Shown here: positions 1-7,261 of the stretch, in pieces
Position numbering within the stretch: position 1 is the stretch's first letter
Layout of the letters: each line of letters opens with the position of its first letter
From: Herbaspirillum sp. SJZ107
GTDB lineage: Bacteria > Pseudomonadota > Gammaproteobacteria > Burkholderiales > Burkholderiaceae_D
Length of the DNA stretch: 64,000 nucleotides
Direction: 5' to 3'
Assembly: GCF_006715485.1 (NCBI RefSeq)
Contig: NZ_VFNH01000004.1
Location: forward strand, 62,001 to 126,000
The notes under the pieces: model-generated
Database searches by the model: none
Told to the model about the DNA's origin: nothing
What the model saw: the letters and a program-made list of their open reading frames with translations, nothing else
Translations under genes and position numbers: made by a program

Positions 1-119
1 TTGCGGATGCCGACCACGGCGGCGATGTCCGCATAGCTGAAGCTGTTGTAGCCGCCGCCGAGAATCAGGGAGCGGGCACAGGCGAGAATATCATCGGCAG
101 TCGAAGATGTCTTGTTCAT
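1..119 (-). CDS. TetR/AcrR-family transcriptional regulator, N-terminal fragment cut by the window edge
   Basis: The reverse strand from an ATG at 119 reads MNKTSSTADDILACARSLI and continues to the left edge with a GGGYNSFSYADIAAVVGI segment. This is the first helix and the helix-turn-helix of a TetR-type repressor, in which residues around 10-40 bind DNA. Only about 39 codons are visible, so the ligand-binding domain and the regulated function are unknown. A palindrome 10 bases upstream of the start (129-144) is a likely autoregulatory operator. No target gene can be named from this window. Confidence 0.75.
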   Translation of the reverse strand, partial: MNKTSSTADDILACARSLILGGGYNSFSYADIAAVVGIR

Positions 120-128
120 ACCAATCAG

Positions 129-144
129 CCTACCTTCTAGTAGG
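129..144. promoter_or_regulatory. Candidate TetR operator (inverted repeat)
   Basis: CCTAC, six bases, then GTAGG form a perfect inverted repeat 10 bases upstream of the TetR start codon. The position and the short palindrome fit autoregulation by a TetR-type repressor. The remaining non-coding bases up to 322 are AT-richer than their surroundings and show no other clear element. Confidence 0.5.
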
Positions 145-322
145 TCAGATGTCAAGCAGGCCCACAGTGGGTCGGTTGTTGGTATTTACCAACGTTAATT
201 TCTTTAAGAAAAGTGTTAAAATTGGCTTGGCCGCGTATCCATGCATACCGGTCGCGCGTCGGCCCCATCCCCGCCGATATCTCAGGTCCGCGCCGCACGC
301 GCTCTTCAGTTATCGATTTTTC

Positions 323-715
323 ATGTCACCCGCTCACCATACCCGCGTCCTCATCGTGGACGACAATCGCGATGCAGCCGACCTGCTGAGCGAGCTGTTG
401 ATCATCAATGGTTATACGACCCGCACCGCCTACGACGGCTTCATGGCCCTCGACGCTGCCATGTCTTTCGAACCGGAGATCGTCATCCTCGACCTCGGCA
501 TGCCCAAGTATTCGGGCAACGAAGTCGCGCCGATGCTACGCCAGGTCAAGAAGCTCGAAAACGCCTACATCATCGCCCTGACCGCCTGGGGCGATGCCGA
601 AAGCCGCGCCCTGACCAGCCGCACCGGCTTCGATCTGCACCTGACCAAGTCGGTCACGATGCAGGAACTGCTGGGGGCCGTGAAAGCCGGCCGGATGCGC
701 AGCGCGACGTTATAA
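323..715 (+). CDS. Single-domain response regulator (CheY-like receiver)
   Basis: This 130-residue protein is a receiver domain with no output domain. The acidic pair D13-D14, the phospho-acceptor D57 in VILDLGMP, T87 and the conserved lysine K109 are all present. The usual Lys-Pro is Lys-Ser here. An in-frame reading runs further upstream, but ATG 323 starts exactly at the domain, so it is preferred. Stand-alone receivers act by protein contact or as phosphorelay intermediates. No kinase lies next to it, so the partner is unknown. The dgo operon begins 34 bases downstream on the same strand, with no evident functional link. Confidence 0.85.
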   Translation: MSPAHHTRVLIVDDNRDAADLLSELLIINGYTTRTAYDGFMALDAAMSFEPEIVILDLGMPKYSGNEVAPMLRQVKKLENAYIIALTAWGDAESRALTSRTGFDLHLTKSVTMQELLGAVKAGRMRSATL

Positions 716-749
716 AGCAGGATTTTGCAGCCGGGCGTACACTTGGCTG

Positions 750-1898
750 ATGAACATCACCCGGCTCTCCACCTACCGCATCCCGCCGCGCTGGATGCTG
801 CTGAAGATCGAGACCGACGCCGGCATCGTCGGCTGGGGCGAACCGATCGTCGAGGGACGCGCGCGGACCGTCGAGGCAGCCGTGCACGAGCTGGCCGACT
901 ACCTGGTCGGGCGCGACCCGTCCCGCATCAACGACTTGTGGCAGACCATGTACCGAGGCGGCTTCTACCGCGGCGGTCCGGTGCTGATGAGCGCGATTGC
1001 CGGCATCGACCAGGCGCTGTGGGACATCAAGGGCAAGGCGCTCGGGGTGCCGGTGTATGAACTGCTGGGCGGCCTGGTGCGCGAGCGCATGAAGACCTAC
1101 AGCTGGGTCGGCGGCGACCGCCCGCACGACGTGGTCGACGGCATCGCCGCCCGGCGCGAAGTCGGCTTCGACACCTTCAAGATGAACGGCACCGACGACC
1201 TGGCCCTCATCGACAGCGCGCGCCGGATCGACGAGACCGTCAAGCGCGTCGCCAACATCCGCGCGACCTTCGGCGACGCCATCGAGTTCGGCCTCGATTT
1301 CCACGGCCGCGTGTCGCTGCCGATGGCGCGCGTGCTGCTGCGCGAGCTGGAGCCGCTGCGGCCGTTGTTCGTCGAGGAACCGGTGCTGCCCGAATTCGCC
1401 GACAGCTACCGGCGCCTGGCCGACCAGACCTCGATCCCGATCGCCGCCGGCGAGCGCATGTTCTCGCGCTTCGACTTCCGCCACGTGTTCGAGGCGGGCG
1501 GCCTGTCCATCGTCCAGCCCGACCTGTCGCATGCGGGCGGCATCACCGAGTGCCTGAAGATCGGCGCGATGGCCGAGGCCTACGGCATCGCGCTGGCGCC
1601 GCATTGCCCGCTCGGGCCGGTGGCGCTGGCGGCCTGCCTGCAGGTCGATTTCGTGTCGCACAACGCGGTGCTGCAGGAGCAGAGCATGGGCATCCACTAC
1701 AACAAGGGCGGCGAGGTGCTCGACTACGTGGCCAACAAGGAAGATTTCGCCATCGTCGACGGCTACATCAAGCCGCTGCCCAAGCCCGGCCTGGGCGTCG
1801 AGATCGACGAGGCGGCCGTCGTGCAAGCCACGCAGCGCGCCATCGACTGGCGCAACCCGGTATGGCGCCACCCCGACGGCAGCATCGCCGAATGGTGA
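750..1898 (+). CDS. dgoD: D-galactonate dehydratase
   Basis: An enolase-superfamily (mandelate racemase subgroup) enzyme that dehydrates D-galactonate to 2-dehydro-3-deoxy-D-galactonate in the cytoplasm. Its 382 residues equal the length of the E. coli enzyme. The known catalytic positions fall at the same numbers: metal ligands D183, E209 and E235, and the catalytic histidines H185 (in LDFHGR) and H285 (in APHCPLGP). It is the first gene of dgoD-dgoK-dgoA. The gap to dgoK is 7 bases. There is no strong Shine-Dalgarno before ATG 750. No dgoR regulator or galactonate transporter is adjacent. Confidence 0.95.
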   Translation: MNITRLSTYRIPPRWMLLKIETDAGIVGWGEPIVEGRARTVEAAVHELADYLVGRDPSRINDLWQTMYRGGFYRGGPVLMSAIAGIDQALWDIKGKALGVPVYELLGGLVRERMKTYSWVGGDRPHDVVDGIAARREVGFDTFKMNGTDDLALIDSARRIDETVKRVANIRATFGDAIEFGLDFHGRVSLPMARVLLRELEPLRPLFVEEPVLPEFADSYRRLADQTSIPIAAGERMFSRFDFRHVFEAGGLSIVQPDLSHAGGITECLKIGAMAEAYGIALAPHCPLGPVALAACLQVDFVSHNAVLQEQSMGIHYNKGGEVLDYVANKEDFAIVDGYIKPLPKPGLGVEIDEAAVVQATQRAIDWRNPVWRHPDGSIAEW

Positions 1899-1905
1899 CA
1901 ACAGC

Positions 1906-2841
1906 ATGAACGAGACCGCGCACCGCATCCTCGGCATCGACTGGGGCACCAGCAACCGCCGCGCCTACCTGGTCGACGCCGCCGGCACCCTGGTCGACAG
2001 CCGCGCCGACGACCAGGGCATGCTGGCGGCCGGCCCGGACTTCGGCGCCTCACTGGCCGCGCTGCTGGCGGACATGGGCATAGCCCCCGGCGTGCCGGTG
2101 CTCGCCTCGGGCATGATCGGCAGTGCCCAGGGCTGGCGCGAGACGCCGTATCTCGATGCCGCCGTCGCGCTGGAAGACTTGCCGCGGCATCTGGTGGGGG
2201 TGCCGGTGCCCGGCGATGCCCCCGCGCGTACGTGCCGGATCGTGCCCGGCTACCGCTTCCAGGATGCGGACGGCCGCGTCGACGTGATGCGCGGCGAAGA
2301 GATGCAGCTGCTCGGCGCGGTCGCCATGGGCCGGCGCAGCGGCTGGTTCGTCCTGCCGGGCACGCACAGCAAATGGGTGCGGCTGGAACAGGGCGTCATC
2401 CGCCACCTCTCGACTTTCATGACCGGCGAGTTCTTCGCGACGCTGGGGAAGCAGGGCACGCTGGCACCCTTGATGAAGGGACCCGACGACGACGCAGCCT
2501 TTGCCGCCGGCGTCGACGAGGCACGGCGGCGCGCACCCCTGACCCACGCCCTGTTCGGCGTACGCGCCCGCGCCGTCACCGGTGCCATGCCGGCAGCGCA
2601 GGTGCGCTCCTTCGTCAGCGGCCTGCTGATCGGCGCCGAGCTGGTGGCGGCGCTCGATCTCACCGGTCCGGCCGCCGGCGGCGTCACCACCGTCGCCGCG
2701 CCGAAGCTGCAGGGCATCTATGCCGCCGCCGCGGCGCGCCTGGGCATCGACCTGCAGCCGCTGGATCCGGACGCCGTCTACCGTGCGGCGCTCGGCGTTT
2801 TCCTCGACAGGATGGACCCCCATGAAGCTTCCCCACTTTGA
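1906..2841 (+). CDS. dgoK: 2-dehydro-3-deoxygalactonokinase
   Basis: This 311-residue cytoplasmic kinase phosphorylates 2-dehydro-3-deoxy-D-galactonate to the 6-phospho form, step two of the DeLey-Doudoroff galactonate route. The N-terminal GIDWGTSNRRAYLVD is the phosphate-binding signature of the DgoK sugar-kinase family. PGTHSKWVRL and FMTGEFFATL, around residues 155-180, are family-typical core motifs. It sits between dgoD and dgoA, and its last 20 bases overlap dgoA, which implies translational coupling. Confidence 0.95.
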   Translation: MNETAHRILGIDWGTSNRRAYLVDAAGTLVDSRADDQGMLAAGPDFGASLAALLADMGIAPGVPVLASGMIGSAQGWRETPYLDAAVALEDLPRHLVGVPVPGDAPARTCRIVPGYRFQDADGRVDVMRGEEMQLLGAVAMGRRSGWFVLPGTHSKWVRLEQGVIRHLSTFMTGEFFATLGKQGTLAPLMKGPDDDAAFAAGVDEARRRAPLTHALFGVRARAVTGAMPAAQVRSFVSGLLIGAELVAALDLTGPAAGGVTTVAAPKLQGIYAAAAARLGIDLQPLDPDAVYRAALGVFLDRMDPHEASPL

Positions 2842-3436
2842 CCTGCCGCTGGTCGCCATCCTGCGCGGCCTCGCGCCGGAAGACGCAGAACCGGTCGGCC
2901 GCACCCTGTTCGATGCCGGCTTCCGTCTGATCGAGGTGCCGCTCAACCGCCCTGGCGCGATCGAGGCCATGCGCACCATCCGGGCGCTGGCGCCGCCGGA
3001 TGCGCTGGTCGGCGGCGGCACCATGCTGACGCTGGCCGACGTCGACGCCGTCGCCGACGCCGGCGGCCAGATCTTCGTCGCGCCCAACTGCGATCCGCCG
3101 GTGATCGCCCATGCGGCGGCGCGCGGCCTGCTGTGCGCACCGGGCGTGGCGACGCCGAGCGAGGCGTTTGCGGCGCTGGCGGCCGGCGCCCACATACTGA
3201 AATTGTTCCCGGCCGAGATGATTGGCCCGGCAGGCCTGAAGGCGATGAAGTCGGTGCTGCCGGACGGGACGCCGCTGTGGCCGGTGGGTGGCGTGGTGCC
3301 CCAGCAGATCGGCGAATGGAAAGCGGCCGGCGCCAGTGGGGCAGGGATCGGCGGGGCGCTGTTCACGCCGGGCGTGGGACTGGATGAGCTGGCGCGGCGC
3401 GCGCAAGCCTTCGTTGCGGCGTGGCGGCAGGACTGA
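2822..3436 (+). CDS. dgoA: 2-dehydro-3-deoxy-6-phosphogalactonate aldolase
   Basis: A class I aldolase of the KDPG/KHG family that splits 2-dehydro-3-deoxy-6-phosphogalactonate to pyruvate and glyceraldehyde 3-phosphate. The protein has 204 residues. The catalytic glutamate E38 (LIEVPLN) and the Schiff-base lysine K127 (HILKLFPAE) are present, as are the phosphate-binding GGG near residue 65 and PVGGV near residue 155. ATG 2822 is chosen because the fold begins there. A longer in-frame reading only extends into dgoK. It ends the operon. The hairpin at 3447-3464 follows. Confidence 0.95.
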   Translation: MKLPHFDLPLVAILRGLAPEDAEPVGRTLFDAGFRLIEVPLNRPGAIEAMRTIRALAPPDALVGGGTMLTLADVDAVADAGGQIFVAPNCDPPVIAHAAARGLLCAPGVATPSEAFAALAAGAHILKLFPAEMIGPAGLKAMKSVLPDGTPLWPVGGVVPQQIGEWKAAGASGAGIGGALFTPGVGLDELARRAQAFVAAWRQD

Positions 3437-3439
3437 ATG

Positions 3440-3464
3440 AAAAAAAGCGGGACCGAAGTCCCGC
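3440..3464 (-). terminator. Rho-independent terminator of the TBDR gene
   Basis: GCGGGAC, a four-base loop and GTCCCGC form a seven-base-pair stem at 3447-3464. Read on the minus strand the loop is TTCG and the stem is followed directly by a run of T. This is a textbook terminator for the receptor gene ending at 3501. For the converging dgo operon the stem is present but the T-run is missing, so it is weaker in that direction. Confidence 0.85.
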
Positions 3465-3500
3465 CAAGAGGGTTGAAACAGTTGAACCTGTGCAGCCGAA

Positions 3501-5966
3501 TCAGAAGCGGTAGTTGAGCGACGCTTCCCACGAACGCCCGAAGATCGGACGCGCATTGATCGGGCCGCTGCTGGCGCCGACCAGGCGCGAGTTGCCTTCC
3601 GTCAGGCCCAGCTCGTTGCTGAGGTTGCTGCCGCTGACGCGGAACTCGAGCTTGTCCGACAGCTCGGCCAGGATGCCGACGTCGAGCGTGTTGTAGGCGG
3701 GCAGGTACTGGGTGTTCGCCTGGTCGGCCCAGCGGCTGCCGATGTGCGAATAGGTGCCGTACAGGCGCAGCGCGTAGTCGCCCATCGGGATCCGGTAGCT
3801 CGGCGAGAAGCGGTACTGGAACTTCGGCTGGCGCTGCACCAGCTTGCCGGCGATGTCCGGGTTGTCCTTGTAGGTCGAATCCTGCCAGTCGCCGGTCAGC
3901 TGCAGCTGCAGGCCTTTCAGCGGACGCACTGCCAGTTCGAATTCGACGCCCTTGCCCTTGGAGCCGCTGATCGAATACAGGATGTCGGTGGTCGTGATCT
4001 GCTGGAACGAGATGCCGCTGAAGTCGGTGAAGAAGGCATTCACGTAGGCGCTGTACAGCGGCGTCGCGGTCTTGAAGCCGACCTCGTACTGGGTCACCTT
4101 CGGGTTCGGCACGCGGTTGCGGTCGTTCAGCACGGCCTGGCTGCCGGCGTTGCGCATGTCGTCGAAGTAGATGAAGGTGTGGCCCTGGTTGGCGCGCACG
4201 AACACGCTCGCATCGCGGCTCAGCTTGTACAGGCCGCCGACCGTGAACGAATTCGCCGAATCGGTGCGCGACAGTGCGGTGTAGCTGCCGTTCGGCATCG
4301 AGGTGCCGTTGTTGTAGACGGTCAGCGGATTGTTGTCGGTGTCGGCGCTGGTCAGGTTCGAGACCGAGCCCGACAGGCGCTGGCGTTCGTGGCGCATGCC
4401 GGCGTCGACCTTGAAGCGGTCGTTGATGCGCCATTCGTCGGCGATGAACACCGCCGTGTTGTCGCCGTCATAGGAAGCGATCGGCGCGTAGTTGACGTTG
4501 CCGTCGGTGCCCTTGTTCGAGACCACCACACCATTGTTCAGGCGCACGTCGAGCAGGCTGGCGTTGGGCGTGGCCGTCATCAGGTGGCTGTTGCCCAGGT
4601 ACCAGACATCCCTCGACGAGTAATTGGCGATATAGGCGCCGGCGGTGACGGTGTTGTTGCCGATCTCCCTGCTGACGCGGAACTCGTCGGTGAAGGAGCG
4701 CAGTTTCTTTTCCACCGCCCACAGGCCGGCCTGCACCACCTGCTGGTTGGCGGCGACGGCGCCGCTGCCATTCGTGTAAGTCATGCTGCCGCCGCTGGCC
4801 GGCACGCCGCCGGCCGCCGCCAGCACCGCCGCATTGCCATTGGCCGCGCCGACCGCCTGGGTCAGGTAGTCGGCCGCGCTCAGCGGGTTATTGCCGGTGA
4901 ACATGGCGATCGTGTTCAGGTCGCCTTTGAAGTAGTTCAGCTTGTTCGACACGTCCCAGCCGTTGAATTTCTGCTGGAATTCGGCGCCGAGCAGGTTCGA
5001 GCTCAGGCCGCGGCCGTCGCCGAGGTCGTAGTTCAGGGTCTTGCCGGGGCCGGCTTCGACCGTGAAGTTGCGCATCTCGTTGCTCATCAGGGTGCCGGTG
5101 AGCGGATTGAAGCCGGGGAAGGACGAGATCGTGTGGCCGTTGTTCGACGAGATCAGCGGCACGCCGGTATAGAAGGCGTTCTTGTCCGAGGTGGAGCGGG
5201 CGTACAGCGTCAGTTCGCCCTGGTCCAGCTTGCGGGTCAGCGATGCCGACAGCTGGCCGCCGTCGTCGGCCGGGAAGCCGGCATCGCGCACGCCGTTCGT
5301 GGTGCGGTAGAAGCCGCCGATCATGCCGTACCAGCCTTCGGCGATCTTGCCGCTGTAGACGCCGTCGACGCGGCGCAGGTTGCCGGTGCCGGTGGTGAAG
5401 CGCAGGTTGCCTTCCGGGGTGTCGCCGCCTCGCTTCATGATGAAGTTCATGGTGGCGCCCGGCTGGCCGACCGAGTAGATCGTGCTCGGGCCGCCGCGCA
5501 GCACTTCGACGCGTTCGATGGTGTCATCGAGGCGGAAGGCCGACGAACCCTCGAAGAAGGACAGCACCGGCACCGGGAACACCGGGTTGCCGTTCAGCTG
5601 GATCGAGACGAAGGGCGAGTCGCTGCCCGACGGGAAACCGCGCACTTCGATGTTGGCGCCGGCCTGGCCGCCGGTCGATTCGGCGTACACGCCGGGGACG
5701 ATCTTGAGGACGTCGGCGGTGCTGGTCGGCGCCGCCTGCTTCAATTGTTCCTCGTTGGCGGTAGTGATCGAGAAGCTGGTGTCGATCTTGCGCGTGCCGC
5801 TGGCCGACGCGGTGCCGGTCACGACGACCTGCTGGATCTCTTTCTGCACGTTGTCCTGCGGGGGGAGGGGAGAAGTTTCCTGGGCGGCGGCCTGGACCTG
5901 GGCCACGAGGGCAAGGACGGCAAGCGCGCTGGCCGACAGCTGCGGGAACTTGACTGGTTTTTTCAT
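3501..5966 (-). CDS. TonB-dependent outer-membrane receptor of the GH65 sugar locus
   Basis: An 821-residue outer-membrane transporter. It begins with a signal peptide (MKKPVKF to about AAAQE). A plug domain follows with QQVVVTGTAS near residue 50 and the plug motifs PGVYAESTGGQAGANIEVRGFP and VEVLRGGPSTIYS. The C-terminal part is a beta-barrel ending in NYRF, the terminal-aromatic signal for Bam insertion. ATG 5966 is preferred over an upstream in-frame ATG because it starts the signal peptide and follows AGAGAGAA. It is divergent from a LacI-type regulator, with two operator-like boxes between them, so its substrate is probably a carbohydrate. The exact sugar cannot be read from sequence. 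Confidence 0.9.
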   Translation of the reverse strand: MKKPVKFPQLSASALAVLALVAQVQAAAQETSPLPPQDNVQKEIQQVVVTGTASASGTRKIDTSFSITTANEEQLKQAAPTSTADVLKIVPGVYAESTGGQAGANIEVRGFPSGSDSPFVSIQLNGNPVFPVPVLSFFEGSSAFRLDDTIERVEVLRGGPSTIYSVGQPGATMNFIMKRGGDTPEGNLRFTTGTGNLRRVDGVYSGKIAEGWYGMIGGFYRTTNGVRDAGFPADDGGQLSASLTRKLDQGELTLYARSTSDKNAFYTGVPLISSNNGHTISSFPGFNPLTGTLMSNEMRNFTVEAGPGKTLNYDLGDGRGLSSNLLGAEFQQKFNGWDVSNKLNYFKGDLNTIAMFTGNNPLSAADYLTQAVGAANGNAAVLAAAGGVPASGGSMTYTNGSGAVAANQQVVQAGLWAVEKKLRSFTDEFRVSREIGNNTVTAGAYIANYSSRDVWYLGNSHLMTATPNASLLDVRLNNGVVVSNKGTDGNVNYAPIASYDGDNTAVFIADEWRINDRFKVDAGMRHERQRLSGSVSNLTSADTDNNPLTVYNNGTSMPNGSYTALSRTDSANSFTVGGLYKLSRDASVFVRANQGHTFIYFDDMRNAGSQAVLNDRNRVPNPKVTQYEVGFKTATPLYSAYVNAFFTDFSGISFQQITTTDILYSISGSKGKGVEFELAVRPLKGLQLQLTGDWQDSTYKDNPDIAGKLVQRQPKFQYRFSPSYRIPMGDYALRLYGTYSHIGSRWADQANTQYLPAYNTLDVGILAELSDKLEFRVSGSNLSNELGLTEGNSRLVGASSGPINARPIFGRSWEASLNYRF

Positions 5967-6072
5967 TGTGTTCTCTCTGATGGAGGATGGGAATCCGTGA
6001 ACGGGGCGTCTCCTCCCCGTGCGCCGTCGAATCATTTGTTCGACAAGCAATGAAATCATTGAAACATTGAAA

Positions 6073-6107
6073 TGTTATCGATGTCAACCGAATTGTTATC
6101 GATGTCA
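6073..6107. promoter_or_regulatory. Twin LacI-type operators
   Basis: TGTTATCGATGTCA occurs twice, at 6073-6086 and 6094-6107. The copies are identical and 21 bases apart, about two helical turns. Each fits the LacI-family palindrome TGNNATCGATNNCA with a central CpG. They lie in the divergent intergenic region between the TBDR and the lacI-type gene, so both genes are likely under this regulator. Confidence 0.75.
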
Positions 6108-6111
6108 TTTT

Positions 6112-6142
6112 TTGTCGACAACACAAACAAATCTGGCATAAT
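6112..6142 (+). promoter_or_regulatory. Possible promoter of the LacI-type regulator
   Basis: An extended -10 element, TGGCATAAT (box CATAAT at 6137-6142), lies about 36 bases before the start codon. TTGTCG at 6112-6117 could be the -35 with a long 19-base spacer. The twin operators sit immediately upstream, which would allow autoregulation. The -10 is reasonable and the -35 is weak. Confidence 0.4.
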
Positions 6143-6178
6143 GCATCCTCGTTCGCAGACTCATCCGGATTCAGCCAC

Positions 6179-7198
6179 ATGGCGCAAAACAAGGTGACGC
6201 AAGACAGGACCGCCGGCGACGGCACGGTCACTATGGAAGACCTGGCCAAAATTGCCGGCGTCTCTTCCATCACGGTCTCGCGCGCCCTGCGCGACAGTCC
6301 GCTGGTGACCGAGAAGACGCGCGAAAAGATCCGCAAGATCGCCGCCGAGCAGGGCTACCGCTTCAACATCAGCGCCCGCAACCTGCGCATGCGCCGTTCG
6401 TATTCGGTGGCGGTGGTGGTCGAGATGACGCCGGTGAAGGGCCGGCCGATGTCCGATCCGTATCCGCTGGAACTGCTGGGCGGCATCACCCAGGAACTCA
6501 CCACGTCCGGCTACAGCGTCGTGCTGACCTCGAAGCAGCTGCTCGACACCGCGCCGGTGCAGGGCGCCGACGGCCTGATCCTGCTGGGCCAGGGCTCGCA
6601 CGGCGAAGCGGTGCGCGCGCTGCAGGCGACCAACCTGCCGCTGGTGGTGTGGGGCGCGCCGGAGGCCGACGGCAGCTACGTCGTGGTCGGCAGCGACAAT
6701 GCCAAGGGCGGCGCCAGCGCGGCCGAACGTTTCCTGGAGCTGGGACGGCGCAAGCTGGTCTTCGTCGGCGACGTCGACCACGCCGAGGTCGAAAAGCGCT
6801 GCGCCGGCTTCGTCGACGCGCTGTCCGGACGCGCCACCGTCCACATCCTGCGGCCCAAGGCATTTACCTTCGAGGCCGGCTTCGACTGCGTCAACGCGCT
6901 GCTGAAGAAGAAGGGCGGGCGCAACTGCGACGGCCTGTTTGCCGCCAGCGATTCGCTGGCCATGGGCGCCATCCGCGCCCTGACCGAAGCCGGGCTGCGC
7001 GTGCCCGACGATATTTCCGTGATCGGCTACGACGACACGCCGGGCGCCGCCAGCTTCGTGCCGCCGCTGACCAGCGTGCACCAGTACCTGCGCGACGGCG
7101 GCGTGCTGCTTGCCAAAAAAATGCTGGCCATGATCGAGGGCCAGCCGGACGTGCGCTCCGAGATGCTGCCGACGACGCTGATCGCGCGCCATACCTGA
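6179..7198 (+). CDS. LacI-family transcriptional regulator
   Basis: A 339-residue regulator. The helix-turn-helix at about residues 18-45 (VTMEDLAKIAGVSSITVSRAL) is followed by the hinge and a periplasmic-binding-protein-like sensor domain. The FAASDSLAMGAI and ISVIGYDD segments are typical of the C-terminal lobe. It is divergent from a TBDR and upstream of GH65, beta-phosphoglucomutase and an MFS permease, so it probably controls that sugar locus. The two matching operators upstream support control of the TBDR and of itself. The inducer is likely the imported sugar or a derivative. The downstream gene begins 63 bases later. Confidence 0.93.
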   Translation: MAQNKVTQDRTAGDGTVTMEDLAKIAGVSSITVSRALRDSPLVTEKTREKIRKIAAEQGYRFNISARNLRMRRSYSVAVVVEMTPVKGRPMSDPYPLELLGGITQELTTSGYSVVLTSKQLLDTAPVQGADGLILLGQGSHGEAVRALQATNLPLVVWGAPEADGSYVVVGSDNAKGGASAAERFLELGRRKLVFVGDVDHAEVEKRCAGFVDALSGRATVHILRPKAFTFEAGFDCVNALLKKKGGRNCDGLFAASDSLAMGAIRALTEAGLRVPDDISVIGYDDTPGAASFVPPLTSVHQYLRDGGVLLAKKMLAMIEGQPDVRSEMLPTTLIARHT

Positions 7199-7261
7199 AC
7201 CACCCGAACAACCCATCCGCCCCACCATAAGCGCCACGCGCAACGAGACGAGGAAAACGAA

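Noticed and set aside
2050..4434. Minus-strand frame of 794 codons across dgoK, dgoA and the TBDR
   Set aside because: It crosses two real gene ends and a terminator, and has no domain.
3744..6053. Long open frame on the plus strand (769 codons)
   Set aside because: It is the mirror of the TBDR gene in GC-rich DNA. It is rich in Arg, Ala, Val and Asp with no domain and no ribosome site. The TBDR motifs on the other strand decide.
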